A stretch of DNA of 64,000 nucleotides, taken from NCBI RefSeq assembly GCF_022919075.1, contig NZ_CP095078.1, positions 4,340,001 through 4,404,000 of the forward strand, in the 5' to 3' direction. This document shows, piece after piece, positions 16,834 through 26,588 of this stretch (positions are counted from its first letter, which is position 1; each line of letters opens with the position of its first letter). The notes under the pieces were generated by a model, which was not told the DNA's origin, ran no database searches, and saw only the letters and a list, made by a program, of their open reading frames with translations. Position numbers and translations under genes: made by a program. Source of the stretch: Nocardioides sp. W7. Its GTDB lineage: Bacteria > Actinomycetota > Actinomycetes > Propionibacteriales > Nocardioidaceae.

Positions 16834-19806
16834 CCAGAACACCCGGTCGACGACGGCGCGGGCGAGCCGGGTGTAGCGCAGGTGGTCGTTGAGCATCGCC
16901 TCGGACTCACCGGGCCCGTAGCCCAGGATGCTCGCTACCGCCGCCCGCTCGCGGGGGTCGCGGGGCAGCTGGTCGCTGGGCTTCCCGCGCACCAGGGTCA
17001 CCGCGTTGCGGACCCGGCTGACCCGGCGCCAGGTCTGCTGCAGCACCGCGGCGTCGTCCTCGCCGATCAGGTCGGCGGCCCGCGCGGCGGCCAGCGCGGG
17101 CATGGTCTGGGAGGTGCGCAGGCCCGGCACCTGCCCGGCGTACCGCATCTGCAGCAGCTGGACGGTCCACTCGATGTCGGCCAGCCCGCCGCGGCCCAGC
17201 TTGAGGTGGGTGTTCGGATCCGCGCCCCGGGGCAGCCGCTCCTCGTCGACGCGGGCCTTGATCCGGCGCACCTCGAAGACGTCGTCGGCGCTGATGCCGT
17301 CGACGGGGAACCGGAGCGGGTCGATCAGCTCCTCGAAGCGCCGGCGCAGGTCGAGGTCGCCCACCACGGCGTCGGCGCGCAGCAGCGCCTGCGCCTCCCA
17401 CACCTTCGACCACTTCGCGTAGTAGGCGGCGTACGACGACAGCGTGCGGGTCAGCGGCCCTTGCTTGCCCTCGGGCCGCAGGTCGGCGTCGACGACGAGC
17501 GGCGGGTCGCCCCCGGGCAGGGCGAGCAGCCGGCGCAGCTCGTTGGCCACCGCCTGGGCGTACGACGACGCCTGCTGCGGGTCGGCTCCCGGCTCGGGGT
17601 CGTGCACGAACAGCACGTCGGCGTCGCTGCCGTAGGACAGCTCGAAGCCGCCGTAGCGGCCCATCGCCACCACCGCGATCCGGGTCGGTGCCCGGTCCAG
17701 CCCCCGCTGCGCCCAGACCGCCGAGCCGGCGACCTCCAGGGTGGCCTCCAAGGTGGCGTCGGTGAGCCTGGAGAGGCCCGCACCGACCTCGGCGACGTCG
17801 GTGAGGTCGAGCAGGTCCCCGGCCGCGATCCGGAGCAGCTCACGGCGCCGGACCGCCCGGATCGCGCGGACCGCCTTCTCCGGCTCGCTCTGCCGGGCCG
17901 CGCCCGCCCGCATCTCCTCGGTGAGCGCCTCCGCCGGCAGCGGGTGCAGGTCCTCGCCCAGCATCCGTACGCCCAGCGGCTCACGCTCCAGCAGCGCGGT
18001 CGCGTAGCGGGAGGTGGCGAGCACGTGCGCGAGCCGGGTGGCCACCTGGCCCTCGTCGCGGAGCGTCGAGAGGTACCAGGGCGTGTCCCCGAGCGCCTCG
18101 CTGATCCGCCGGAACCCGAACAGCCCGGCGTCCGGGTCGGGCCCCTCGGCGAACCACTGCAGCATCGCCGGGAGCAGCGCGCGCTGGATGCTGGAGCGGC
18201 GGCTGACCCCGCTGGTGAGCGCCTCGAGGTGGCGCAGCGCGGCCTGCGGGTCGTGGTAGCCGAGCGCGCCGAGCCGCTTCACCGCGGCCTCCGGCGAGAG
18301 CCGGACGTCGTGCCCGGGCAGCGCCGCCACCGCGGAGAGCAGCGGGCGGTAGAACAGCTTCTCGTGCAGCCGCCGCACCTCGCGCCGGTGGTGCGCCCAG
18401 ATCTTCTCCAGCGTCTCGACCGGCGCCCTGAGGTAGCCCATGCTGCGGCCCAACCGCCTCAGCGCCGCCTCCTCCGCCGGCACCACGTGGGTACGACGGA
18501 GCTGGTAGAGCTGGATCCGGTGCTCGAGCGTGCGCAGGAACGTGTAGGCCTCGTGCAGTGCGACGCCGTCCTCGCGGCCGACGTACCCGCCCCGGGTCAG
18601 CTGGGCCAGCGCGCTGAGCGTGGTCGCGGTCCGGATCGACTCGTCGCCGCGGCCGTGCACGAGCTGGAGGAGCTGGACGGCGAACTCGACATCGCGCAGC
18701 CCGCCCGAGCCCAGCTTCAGCTGCCGCTCGGCCTCCTTCGCCGGGATGTGCTCGACGACGCGGCGGCGCATGGCCTGGGTGTCCTCGACGAACCCGTCCC
18801 GCTCGGCCGCGCTCCACACCATCGGCGAGACCATCTGGACGTACTCCGCGCCGAGGGCGAGGTCGCCCGCGACGGGACGCGCCTTCAGCAGCGCCTGGAA
18901 CTCCCAGGTCTTGGCCCAGCGCTCGTAGTAGCCGCGGTGGCTGGCGAGGGTGCGGGTGAGCGGGCCCTGCCGGCCCTCCGGGCGTAGGTTCGCGTCGACG
19001 GGCCAGATGGTGCCCTCACGGGTGTGCTCGCCGCAGATCCGGATCAGGTGACTGGCCAGCTGGGTCGCGGCCCGCAGGGCCGCGTCGTCGGGCGCGCCCT
19101 CGACCGGCTCGTGCACGAAGACCACGTCGACGTCGGAGACGTAGTTGAGCTCGTGGCCGCCGCACTTGCCCATCGCGATCACGGCCAGCCGGGCCAGGCC
19201 CGCGCTCTCGCCGACCCGCTGGCGGGCCACCGCGAGCCCGGCCTCCAGGGTGGCGGCCGCGAGGTCGGCGATCTCGGCCGCCGCGTCGTCGACACCGAGG
19301 TCGTGGGCCAGGTCGCGGGCGGCCAGGCGCAGCAGCAGCCGGCGGTACTCGACCCGCAGCGCGTCGACGGCGTCGCCGTCGGGGACGGTCGCGGTCGGGG
19401 CGGGGTCGTGCGGGTCGGCGCCGACGACCCGCAGCAGGTGCTCGCGCAAGGCGAACGCCGCGGGCCGGGTCGAGCCGAGCGTCGGGTCGGTCAGCTCGAT
19501 CCAGTGGTCGGGGTGCCGGACCAGGTGCTCGCCGAGCGCCTGGCTGGCGCCGAGCACGCAGAGCAGCCGCATCGCGGTGCCCTCGTCGTCGCAGATCGCC
19601 TGGAGCAGCTCGTCCGGGTCGTCGAGCTCGTCGGCGATCCGGACCAGCGCGGCCAGCGCCTGGTCGGGGTCGGCGGTGCGGCCGAGGAAGGCGAGCAGGC
19701 AGTCGGCGGCGTCCGCTCCGAGGCGGTGCAGACCCACCAGGGCCGCGTCGGTGTCCTCGAAGCCCAGCCGGAGCAGGTTGCCCTTGCTGGTGGTGGGGCG
19801 CGTCAC
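16825..19806 (-). CDS. glnE: Bifunctional glutamine synthetase adenylyltransferase/deadenylase
   Basis: This 993-residue enzyme adds AMP to, and removes it from, glutamine synthetase to tune nitrogen assimilation. The two nucleotidyltransferase halves are both present with intact metal-binding signatures: YVSDVDVVFVHEP near residue 222 (deadenylylation half) and YGSDADVLFVHDP near residue 725 (adenylylation half). LGRGGLADIEW and LGSGGLRDVEF mark the helical regions after each. The GTG start at 19806 overlaps the amidotransferase stop by four bases. Its gene neighbourhood with glnA2 is the usual actinobacterial one. Confidence 0.95.
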   Translation of the reverse strand: MTRPTTSKGNLLRLGFEDTDAALVGLHRLGADAADCLLAFLGRTADPDQALAALVRIADELDDPDELLQAICDDEGTAMRLLCVLGASQALGEHLVRHPDHWIELTDPTLGSTRPAAFALREHLLRVVGADPHDPAPTATVPDGDAVDALRVEYRRLLLRLAARDLAHDLGVDDAAAEIADLAAATLEAGLAVARQRVGESAGLARLAVIAMGKCGGHELNYVSDVDVVFVHEPVEGAPDDAALRAATQLASHLIRICGEHTREGTIWPVDANLRPEGRQGPLTRTLASHRGYYERWAKTWEFQALLKARPVAGDLALGAEYVQMVSPMVWSAAERDGFVEDTQAMRRRVVEHIPAKEAERQLKLGSGGLRDVEFAVQLLQLVHGRGDESIRTATTLSALAQLTRGGYVGREDGVALHEAYTFLRTLEHRIQLYQLRRTHVVPAEEAALRRLGRSMGYLRAPVETLEKIWAHHRREVRRLHEKLFYRPLLSAVAALPGHDVRLSPEAAVKRLGALGYHDPQAALRHLEALTSGVSRRSSIQRALLPAMLQWFAEGPDPDAGLFGFRRISEALGDTPWYLSTLRDEGQVATRLAHVLATSRYATALLEREPLGVRMLGEDLHPLPAEALTEEMRAGAARQSEPEKAVRAIRAVRRRELLRIAAGDLLDLTDVAEVGAGLSRLTDATLEATLEVAGSAVWAQRGLDRAPTRIAVVAMGRYGGFELSYGSDADVLFVHDPEPGADPQQASSYAQAVANELRRLLALPGGDPPLVVDADLRPEGKQGPLTRTLSSYAAYYAKWSKVWEAQALLRADAVVGDLDLRRRFEELIDPLRFPVDGISADDVFEVRRIKARVDEERLPRGADPNTHLKLGRGGLADIEWTVQLLQMRYAGQVPGLRTSQTMPALAAARAADLIGEDDAAVLQQTWRRVSRVRNAVTLVRGKPSDQLPRDPRERAAVASILGYGPGESEAMLNDHLRYTRLARAVVDRVFWQD

Positions 19807-20531
19807 TGTCCGGCCACCCGACGTACGACGGCCGCGAAGCCGGACGCCAGCGGCGCCCAGGTGGTCTCCAGCTCCACGCTCGCCTGCTCGACGGCGTCGA
19901 GCAGGGCGGCCTGGTCGATGCCCGCTGCCGCATGGGACCCGGCGTCGTCGGCCGCCCAGCGGCGCAGGATCAGGTGGTCGACCTCGGGGTGCAGCTGCAC
20001 CCCCCAGGCCCGCGGTCCGAAGCGGACCGCCTGCACCTCCCCGGCCGGAGCCGTCGCGAGCAGCGTCGCGCCCGGAGGCAGGTCGGTGACGACGTCGTTG
20101 TTCCAGTGCACGCCGCGCGCCGCGGCCGGTGCCTCCGCCAGCGGGCCGAACAGCTCGTCGCGGGCCGCCTCCGCGGTCCAGCCGACCTCGAGCAGGCCGA
20201 GCTGCTGGCCGCCGGGGTTGCGTCGTACGACGCCGCCGAGCGCGCTCGCGACCAGCTGGTGGCCCAGGCAGATCCCGAGCAGCGGCACCCCGCCCGCCAG
20301 CGCGGTCCGCGCGAGCTCCTTGGTCGGGCCGAGCCACGCGTGCTCGCCCTCGTCGTCGGCCCCCATCGAGCCGCCGAGCACCAGCAGCCCACCGTGCCCG
20401 GCGAGCGTGGCCGGGAGCTCGTCGCCGGCGTACGGCCGTCGTACGTCGAGGCGCGCGCCGGCGTCGGCGAGCCACCCGCCCACCAGGGCCGGCGGGCAGT
20501 CGTCCTCGTGCTGGACGACGAGGATCGGCAT
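19803..20531 (-). CDS. Class I glutamine amidotransferase-like protein
   Basis: This 242-residue protein has the class I amidotransferase triad: Cys in LLGICLGHQLVA near residue 85 and His/Glu in WGVQLHPEVD near residue 180. GGSMGADDEGEHAWL is typical of stand-alone GMP-synthase-like amidotransferases. It starts five bases after glnA2 ends and overlaps glnE by four bases, so the three are co-translated. It may release ammonia from glutamine or a gamma-glutamyl compound; the substrate is unknown. Confidence 0.88.
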   Translation of the reverse strand: MPILVVQHEDDCPPALVGGWLADAGARLDVRRPYAGDELPATLAGHGGLLVLGGSMGADDEGEHAWLGPTKELARTALAGGVPLLGICLGHQLVASALGGVVRRNPGGQQLGLLEVGWTAEAARDELFGPLAEAPAAARGVHWNNDVVTDLPPGATLLATAPAGEVQAVRFGPRAWGVQLHPEVDHLILRRWAADDAGSHAAAGIDQAALLDAVEQASVELETTWAPLASGFAAVVRRVAGQ

Positions 20532-20536
20532 GGTGC

Positions 20537-21877
20537 TCAGATGACCGGGAGCATGCGGTCCCGCTCGAAGGCGGAGACCTGGCCGCGGTACTCGTCCCAT
20601 TCCGCGCGCTTGTTGCGCAGGAAGAACTCGAAGACGTGCTCGCCGAGGGTGTCGGCCAGCAGCTCGGACTTCTCGGCGATGGCGATCGCCTCGTTGAGGC
20701 TGCGCGGCAGCGGGTCGATGCCGAGGGCGGTGCGCTCGCGCTCGGTCAGCGACCAGACGTCGTCCTCGGCCTCGCGCGGGAGCTCGTAGCCCTCCTCGAT
20801 GCCCTTCATGCCCGCGGCCAGCATCACCGCGAAGGCGAGGTAGGGGTTGCAGGCGGCGTCGAGGGTGCGCAGCTCGACCCGGGTCGACGGACCCTTGTTG
20901 GGCTTGTACATCGGGACCCGGATCATCGCGGAGCGGTTGTTGTGGCCCCAGCAGATGTACGACGGCGCCTCGCCGCCGAACATCAGCCGCTTGTAGCTGT
21001 TGACCCACTGGTTGGTCACGGCCGTGATCTCGGGCGCGTGCCGGAGCAGGCCCGCGATGAACTGGCGGCCGGTCTGGGAGAGCTGGTACTCGGCGCCGGC
21101 CTCGTAGAAGGCGTTCTGGTCGCCGTCGAAGAGCGAGACGTGGGTGTGCATGCCCGAGCCCGGGTGGGTGGTGAACGGCTTCGGCATGAAGCTGGCCCAC
21201 ACGTCCTGGCTCAGCGCGACCTCACGGATGACGGTGCGGAAGGTCATGATGTTGTCGGCGGTGCTCAGCGCGTCGGCGTAGCGCAGGTCGATCTCCTGCT
21301 GGCCCGGGCCGCCCTCGTGGTGGCTGAACTCCACCGAGATGCCCATCGCCTCGAGCATGGTGATCGCTTCGCGGCGGAAGTCGGCGCCGTGCGACTGCGC
21401 GGTGTGGTCGAAGTAGCCGCTGCGGTCCACCGGCTCCGGATCGGCGCCCGCGACCGGGCTGTCCTTGAACAGGTAGAACTCGATCTCGGGGTGGGTGTAG
21501 AAGGTGAAGCCCTTCTCGGCGGCCTTACTCAGGGTGCGCTTGAGGACGTGGCGCGGGTCGGCGTACGACGGGGAGCCGTCGGGCATCACGATGTCGCAGA
21601 ACATCCGGGCCGTCGACGGGCCCTCGCCGGTGCGCCACGGGAGGATCTGGAAGGTCGACGGGTCCGGCTTGGCCAGCATGTCGGCCTCGTAGACCCGGGC
21701 GAAGCCCTCGATCGCCGAGCCGTCGAAGCCGATGCCCTCCGCGAAGGCGCCCTCCAGCTCGGCCGGAGCCACGGCGACCGACTTCAGGAACCCGAGCACG
21801 TCGGTGAACCAGAGCCGTACGAACCGGACGTCGCGCTCCTCAAGAGCGCGGAGTACGAAGTCTTCCTGCTTGCCCAT
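20537..21877 (-). CDS. glnA2: Type I glutamine synthetase, GlnA2-like
   Basis: This 446-residue enzyme belongs to the glutamine synthetase family, which ligates ammonia or an amine to glutamate with ATP. Catalytic-domain motifs include the metal-binding EFSHHEGGPGQQEIDLRYAD region, KPFTTHPGSGMHTH and the NRSAMIRVP loop. Length and sequence fit the second, GlnA2-type paralogue that sits beside glnE in actinobacteria. It is the first gene of the glnA2–amidotransferase–glnE operon. Some GlnA2-like proteins in actinobacteria act on polyamines, so its amine substrate is open. Confidence 0.92.
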   Translation of the reverse strand: MGKQEDFVLRALEERDVRFVRLWFTDVLGFLKSVAVAPAELEGAFAEGIGFDGSAIEGFARVYEADMLAKPDPSTFQILPWRTGEGPSTARMFCDIVMPDGSPSYADPRHVLKRTLSKAAEKGFTFYTHPEIEFYLFKDSPVAGADPEPVDRSGYFDHTAQSHGADFRREAITMLEAMGISVEFSHHEGGPGQQEIDLRYADALSTADNIMTFRTVIREVALSQDVWASFMPKPFTTHPGSGMHTHVSLFDGDQNAFYEAGAEYQLSQTGRQFIAGLLRHAPEITAVTNQWVNSYKRLMFGGEAPSYICWGHNNRSAMIRVPMYKPNKGPSTRVELRTLDAACNPYLAFAVMLAAGMKGIEEGYELPREAEDDVWSLTERERTALGIDPLPRSLNEAIAIAEKSELLADTLGEHVFEFFLRNKRAEWDEYRGQVSAFERDRMLPVI

Positions 21878-21903
21878 GGCGCCAGCCTAGGGGTAGCGGT
21901 TCC

Positions 21904-22344
21904 TCAGCCGTCGGCGGGCAGCACGTGCTCCTCGCGGTCGGAGACCGTCGGCTGCCCGCGGTTGCAGAAGACCTCCAGCTCGACCGAGGTCCGGTCCCGG
22001 GAGAAGACCGCATCGACGTCGTCGTCGGGACCGCGCTCGTAGCTCACCACCGTCCACCCGGACGCGGTGTCGGGCCGCACCTCCACGCCGTACGCCACCG
22101 AGCCGCGGCACTCGACGACGAACGAGCCGAACTCGTCCTCGACGGTGCGGGACACGACCGCGGCCGATGGATCCGCACTGGGCGTGCGCTCCAGGTCGAC
22201 GTCACGGAGCACCTCGTTGCCGAGCGGGCCGCGGCCGCGGACCCCGTCCCCCGCGCTGCTCACCGCCAGCAGGCCGACGCCCACCGCGAGGCCGGCGGCC
22301 AGGACCCAGGCCACGGCGTACCGGACCGCGCGCGGGATGCTCAT
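21904..22344 (-). CDS. Small membrane-anchored protein of unknown function
   Basis: This 146-residue protein has one N-terminal membrane helix (AVRYAVAWVLAAGLAVGVGL) and an extracytoplasmic acidic domain with cysteines in FVVECRGSVAYGVEV and LEVFCNRG that could form a disulfide. I do not recognise the family. It is divergent from the two-component regulator gene, with 48 bases between start codons, so it could be a target or sensor-accessory of that system. Confidence 0.65.
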   Translation of the reverse strand: MSIPRAVRYAVAWVLAAGLAVGVGLLAVSSAGDGVRGRGPLGNEVLRDVDLERTPSADPSAAVVSRTVEDEFGSFVVECRGSVAYGVEVRPDTASGWTVVSYERGPDDDVDAVFSRDRTSVELEVFCNRGQPTVSDREEHVLPADG

Positions 22345-22392
22345 GGGCCCATCGTCCCGGGCGGCGGGTTAAGGCCGCGCTAAGGAGTCGAC

Positions 22393-23103
22393 GTGCTCGG
22401 CTACGGTCGGCGCGTGGTGCAGGTGCTGATCATCGAGGACGACGTCCGGATCCGGCCGCTGCTGATGCGCTCGCTGGGCGAGCGGGGGTACGCCGTCGCG
22501 TCCGCCTCCTCGGGGATGCAGGGGCTCAGCATGGCCGTCGAGCACCGGCCCGACCTGGTCATCCTCGACCTGGGCCTGCCCGACATCGACGGCACCCAGG
22601 TGCTGACCATGCTGCGCGCCGTCAGCGACGTGCCGGTCATCGTCGCCAGCGCCCGCGACGACGACCCGTCGCTGATCGGCTGCCTGGACGCCGGCGCCGA
22701 CGACTACGTCGTGAAGCCGTACACGACCGCCCAGCTGGAGGCCCGGATCCGGGCGGTGATGCGCCGCTCGGGCGCCGACGCGGCCGCGGCCCGGCAGCCG
22801 CTGCAGGTGGGCGGGCTCGCGATCGACGTCCCGGCGCGACAAGCCAGCCTGGACGGCGCGTCGGTGGACCTCTCCCCTCGCGAGTTCGACCTGCTCAAGC
22901 ACCTGGCCGAGCACGCCGGCGAGGTCGTCACCAAGCGGCAGCTGCTCACCGACGTGTGGCACCAGGCGTGGGGCGGCTCCGACAAGACCGTCGACGTGCA
23001 CCTGTCCTGGCTGCGCCGCAAGCTCGGCGAGACCGCCTCCGCGCCGCGCTACCTGCACACCGTGCGCGGCGTCGGCGTACGCCTCGCCGCTCCGGAGGAC
23101 TGA
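22393..23103 (+). CDS. OmpR-family response regulator
   Basis: This 236-residue regulator has a receiver domain with the acidic pair in IIEDDVRIR, the phospho-accepting Asp in LVILDLGLPDID and Lys in VVKPYT, and a C-terminal winged helix (SPREFDLLKHLAEHAGEVVT through VRGVGVRL). The GTG at 22393 follows AAGGAG at five-base spacing, which favours it over GTG codons seven and eight positions later. The kinase gene follows after three bases; the two form one operon. Confidence 0.93.
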   Translation: MLGYGRRVVQVLIIEDDVRIRPLLMRSLGERGYAVASASSGMQGLSMAVEHRPDLVILDLGLPDIDGTQVLTMLRAVSDVPVIVASARDDDPSLIGCLDAGADDYVVKPYTTAQLEARIRAVMRRSGADAAAARQPLQVGGLAIDVPARQASLDGASVDLSPREFDLLKHLAEHAGEVVTKRQLLTDVWHQAWGGSDKTVDVHLSWLRRKLGETASAPRYLHTVRGVGVRLAAPED

Positions 23104-23106
23104 GCG

Positions 23107-24420
23107 TTGCGGCGCAGCCTCATCCTCACCGTGGCGGCCGCGGTCACGATGGTGCTGCTGGCGATGCTGGTGCCGATGGCGGTGCTGCTGCGCGACTACG
23201 CACTGGAGGACCGGCTCTCCCGGGCCGCGCTGGAGGTGCAGGCCACCGAGACAGTGGTCTCCGGCGCCGACCGGGACCGCGGCGACGTGCAGCTCTACCT
23301 CGACCGGATCAACCGCGGGAACGGGATCGAGACCACGGTCCTCTACCCGGGCGAGGACCCCTCGACCGACGTGGGCCCCGACCCGGGCGAGGACTACCGC
23401 GTCGTCCAGGCCCGCAACACCGGCCAGGCCCGGGTCGACGACGTCGACGGCGGGGCGGAGTTCCTGGTGCCGGTCTCGCTCGGCGGCAGCTCCGCCGGCC
23501 CCGCCGACACCCCGGTCATCCGGGTCCGGGTGCACACGCCGGGCCTGGAGTCCGCGATCGTCCGCAGCCTCGTCCTCCTTCTGCTGCTGGGGCTGGCCCT
23601 ACTGGTCGGGGCGCTGCTGCTCGCGGACCGGATCGGGCGGTCGTTCGTGCAGCCGGTTCGCGCGCTGGCGTCGTACGCCCAGCAGCTCGGCGACCGGCGC
23701 CGGCCCGAGCCGGTCGTGCCCGAGGGTCCTCCCGAGGTCCGCGAGCTGGCCGGTGCCCTGAACCGGCTCGTCGAGCGGGTCGAGGTGCTGCTGGAGCGCG
23801 AGCGCGCGAGCGTCTCCGACGTCTCGCACCGGCTGCGCACCCCCATCACGGCCCTGCGGCTGCGGGCCGAGAGCCTGACCGACTCCGAGGAGCGCGAGCG
23901 GCTCGGCACCGACCTGGACCACCTGGAGGCCATGGTCGAGCACGTGGTGCGCGAGGCCCGGCGCTCGGAGCGCGAGGGTCTGGTCGCCGCCTGCGACGCA
24001 CTGACCGTGGTGGCCGACCGGGCCCGGTTCTGGGAGCCGCTGGCCGAGGACCAGGGCCGCACCTTCACGCTGTACGTCGACCCCGGCGAGGCGCTGGTCC
24101 GCACGGCGGAGGAGGACCTGCGCGCGGTGGTCGACGTACTCCTCGACAACGTCTTCACCCACACCCCGGAGGGTGCTGCCGTGCAGGTGACGTGCGCCCG
24201 CCGCGCCGGCGGCGGGGTGGTGCTGAGCGTGGTCGACGGCGGGCCGGGCTTCCCGGACGGGGTCGACGTCGCCGACCGCGGAACGTCGGGCGCGGGCTCG
24301 ACCGGTCTCGGTCTCGCGATCGTCGACAAGACCGCCACCGAGTCCGGTGGCGGTCTGTCGTGGGGGTCCTCCCCCGAGGGCGGCGGGCGGATCGTCGTCG
24401 AGCTCGGCCCACCAGCCTGA
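23107..24420 (+). CDS. Sensor histidine kinase
   Basis: This 437-residue kinase starts at a TTG behind CGGAGGAC, which overlaps the end of the regulator gene. It has two membrane helices (about 5–28 and 155–178), an extracytoplasmic sensor loop between them, a HAMP-like segment, an H-box SDVSHRLRTPITALRLRAE with the phosphorylated His, an N-box (LLDNVFTHTPEG) and the ATP-binding G-boxes VVDGGPGFPDG and GAGSTGLGLAIVD. It would phosphorylate the adjacent regulator. The signal is unknown. Confidence 0.93.
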   Translation: MRRSLILTVAAAVTMVLLAMLVPMAVLLRDYALEDRLSRAALEVQATETVVSGADRDRGDVQLYLDRINRGNGIETTVLYPGEDPSTDVGPDPGEDYRVVQARNTGQARVDDVDGGAEFLVPVSLGGSSAGPADTPVIRVRVHTPGLESAIVRSLVLLLLLGLALLVGALLLADRIGRSFVQPVRALASYAQQLGDRRRPEPVVPEGPPEVRELAGALNRLVERVEVLLERERASVSDVSHRLRTPITALRLRAESLTDSEERERLGTDLDHLEAMVEHVVREARRSEREGLVAACDALTVVADRARFWEPLAEDQGRTFTLYVDPGEALVRTAEEDLRAVVDVLLDNVFTHTPEGAAVQVTCARRAGGGVVLSVVDGGPGFPDGVDVADRGTSGAGSTGLGLAIVDKTATESGGGLSWGSSPEGGGRIVVELGPPA

Positions 24421-24463
24421 GCGTGCGGGCAGCCCCGTCAGCGCCCGGCGGTCCGCGCCGTCC

Positions 24464-24841
24464 TCAGCGGGTGAGGGTGGCGACGCAGGGCTCGCCATCC
24501 GCGGGCGTGGCCGTCACGGTGAACTCGTCGCCGTCCTCGGCGCGGGCCGGCACGTCGACGTCGAGCTCGGCGTCCTCGTCCGTCACGCGGGTGCCCTCCA
24601 GGAGCGTGCGGCCGTCCTGCTCGATGAGGACCTGCCAGGTCTCGTCGGCGTTCGCGGACTGGAGCTCGAAGGTGACCTCGAGGCCACCGTCCTCGTCCTC
24701 GACGGACAGCTCGTAGGCATTGCCGCCGCAGGTGTCGCGGGCGACGACCTCGTCCTCGTCGCCGCCCCACACCGCCCAGACGCCCAGCGCCACGACCGCC
24801 ACCACGACGACCGCTACGACGACCAGCACTGCCTTCTTCAT
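24464..24841 (-). CDS. Single-pass membrane protein with acidic extracellular domain
   Basis: This 125-residue protein starts MKKAVLVVVAVVVVAVVALG, a strongly hydrophobic anchor or signal, followed by an acidic domain with cysteines in RDTCGGNAYE and EPCVATL that may pair. I do not recognise the family. It lies convergent with and 43 bases past the histidine-kinase gene. GAGAGAA precedes the ATG. Confidence 0.65.
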   Translation of the reverse strand: MKKAVLVVVAVVVVAVVALGVWAVWGGDEDEVVARDTCGGNAYELSVEDEDGGLEVTFELQSANADETWQVLIEQDGRTLLEGTRVTDEDAELDVDVPARAEDGDEFTVTATPADGEPCVATLTR

Positions 24842-25058
24842 GTTCTCTCCCGGGTTCGTGTGGTTCTGACTCGGTCACGTTCCCGCGCTCCGCGCTAAGC
24901 CGGCAACAGGCGAGCGCTAAGGCGAGGCAAAGGCGGTCCCGCTCGGCCGGCCGACACGCCAGAAATCGTCGCGGCCCCGGCCCGGAGCGACTACGGTTTC
25001 GTCCCTGCCCTCCACACCAGCACCACCCTCCATCGATCGACCGACCGAGTAGGCGCCC

Positions 25059-26588
25059 GTGACGCACTCCCGCCCCAGCCGGAAGGTCGTCCCTGCCGTC
25101 GCGGCGATCGCCGTGGGGGCCCTCGCGGTCACCGGTCTCGCGTACGTCGAGTCCGGCGCCGCGAGCGACGAGTCGACCGGCGCCCACGGTGACGCGCACG
25201 CCGGCGCCGGGGCCGGGGCGCGCAAGCCGGAGGGTGGATCGCGCTCGAAGCCGAACATCCTGATGTTCACCGTCGACGACATGACCGTCGGCGACCTGCC
25301 GTACCTGCCGAACCTGAACCGGCTCGTGGTGCGCCAGGGCACCCAGCTCACCCAGGGGCTCGCGCCGACGCCGATCTGCGTCCCGGCGCGCGCCAGCCTG
25401 CTCACCGGCCAGTACGCCCACAACCACGGGGCGCTGACCATCGAGGGGGCCGGCGGTGGCTTCAAGTCCTTCGAGGACGCCGACACGCTGCCGGTGTGGC
25501 TGCGTCGCGCCGGCTACGACACCTACTTCTCCGGCAAGTACCTCAACGGGTACGGCATGCAGGACCCGACGTACGTCCCGCCGGGCTGGACGGGGTGGCG
25601 CGGCTCGGTCGACATGAGCACGTACGGCTTCTACAACACCCGCTACAACATCAACGGCACGGTCGTAAAGCGCTCCGCACACAACTCCGACGTGCTCAAC
25701 GGCTTCACCACCGAGGTGATCGGCGACCGGGCCGGGTCCTCGAGGCCGTGGTTCATGTGGACCAACTTCGTGGCCCCGCACCACGGCGGCAGCCAGGAGT
25801 CGGACGACCCGTCCGTCGACCTGCTGAAGACGACCATGCCCGCGGCCCGGGACCGCAATCAGTTCCGCAACCTCGACCTGCCGAACGACCCCGAGATGTG
25901 GGTCGGCGGCGGCAGCCCGTGGGCTCCCCGCACCACCACGGCGGCGTACCGAGCGGCGGTCCGCGAGAGCAACCAGCAGCGCATCGAGTCGCTGCAGTCG
26001 GTCGACGACGCCGTCGGCGCGGCGATCGCGAAGCTCCGCCGGACCGGCGAGCTGAAGAACACCTACGTCATCTTCACCTCCGACAACGGCTTCCTGGTCG
26101 GCCACCACAACAAGGACGGCAAGCTGGTCCCGTACGACCGGTCGCTGCGGGTGCCGATGATCGTCCGCGGCCCCGGGATCCCGAAGGGCGAGAAGGTCGC
26201 GACGCCGACGACCAACCCCGACGTCGCGGTCACCATCGCCGCGATCGCCGGCGCGCGGCCGAGCCGTCGCGTCGACGGGGTCGACATGCTCGACTTCTGG
26301 CGCTCCAGCACCGACTTCGACCGCGTCGTCCCCATCGAGGCCTACCCGGTGAAGGGCGGCCGGTCCCGCATCTACTCCGGCATCCGGTACGGCCGGTTCA
26401 CCTACGTGGTGACCAAGGGCGGCCAGGAGGTCCTCTTCGACCGGGCCGCGGACCCCGGCGAGCTGCGGAACCTGGCGAAGCGGAAGCGGTACGCCGCCAC
26501 CCTGCGCAAGCTGCGGAGGATGAACAGGACCTACCGCGACTGCGCCGGCAGCACGTGTCCGAAGACGGAGACGTTCACGGCGCGCTGA
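25059..26588 (+). CDS. Secreted sulfatase, formylglycine-dependent
   Basis: This 509-residue enzyme hydrolyses sulfate esters outside the cytoplasm. The N-terminus is a signal peptide or anchor (VVPAVAAIAVGALAVTGLAY). NILMFTVDDMT carries the metal-binding Asp pair, and PICVPARASLLTG holds the CxPxR consensus whose cysteine must become formylglycine. VIFTSDNGFLVGHH carries the second metal-binding Asp/Asn pair. The GTG start at 25059 fits the signal peptide. The modifying enzyme is encoded convergently only 33 bases away. The substrate, perhaps a sulfated glycan, is unknown. Confidence 0.93.
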   Translation: MTHSRPSRKVVPAVAAIAVGALAVTGLAYVESGAASDESTGAHGDAHAGAGAGARKPEGGSRSKPNILMFTVDDMTVGDLPYLPNLNRLVVRQGTQLTQGLAPTPICVPARASLLTGQYAHNHGALTIEGAGGGFKSFEDADTLPVWLRRAGYDTYFSGKYLNGYGMQDPTYVPPGWTGWRGSVDMSTYGFYNTRYNINGTVVKRSAHNSDVLNGFTTEVIGDRAGSSRPWFMWTNFVAPHHGGSQESDDPSVDLLKTTMPAARDRNQFRNLDLPNDPEMWVGGGSPWAPRTTTAAYRAAVRESNQQRIESLQSVDDAVGAAIAKLRRTGELKNTYVIFTSDNGFLVGHHNKDGKLVPYDRSLRVPMIVRGPGIPKGEKVATPTTNPDVAVTIAAIAGARPSRRVDGVDMLDFWRSSTDFDRVVPIEAYPVKGGRSRIYSGIRYGRFTYVVTKGGQEVLFDRAADPGELRNLAKRKRYAATLRKLRRMNRTYRDCAGSTCPKTETFTAR

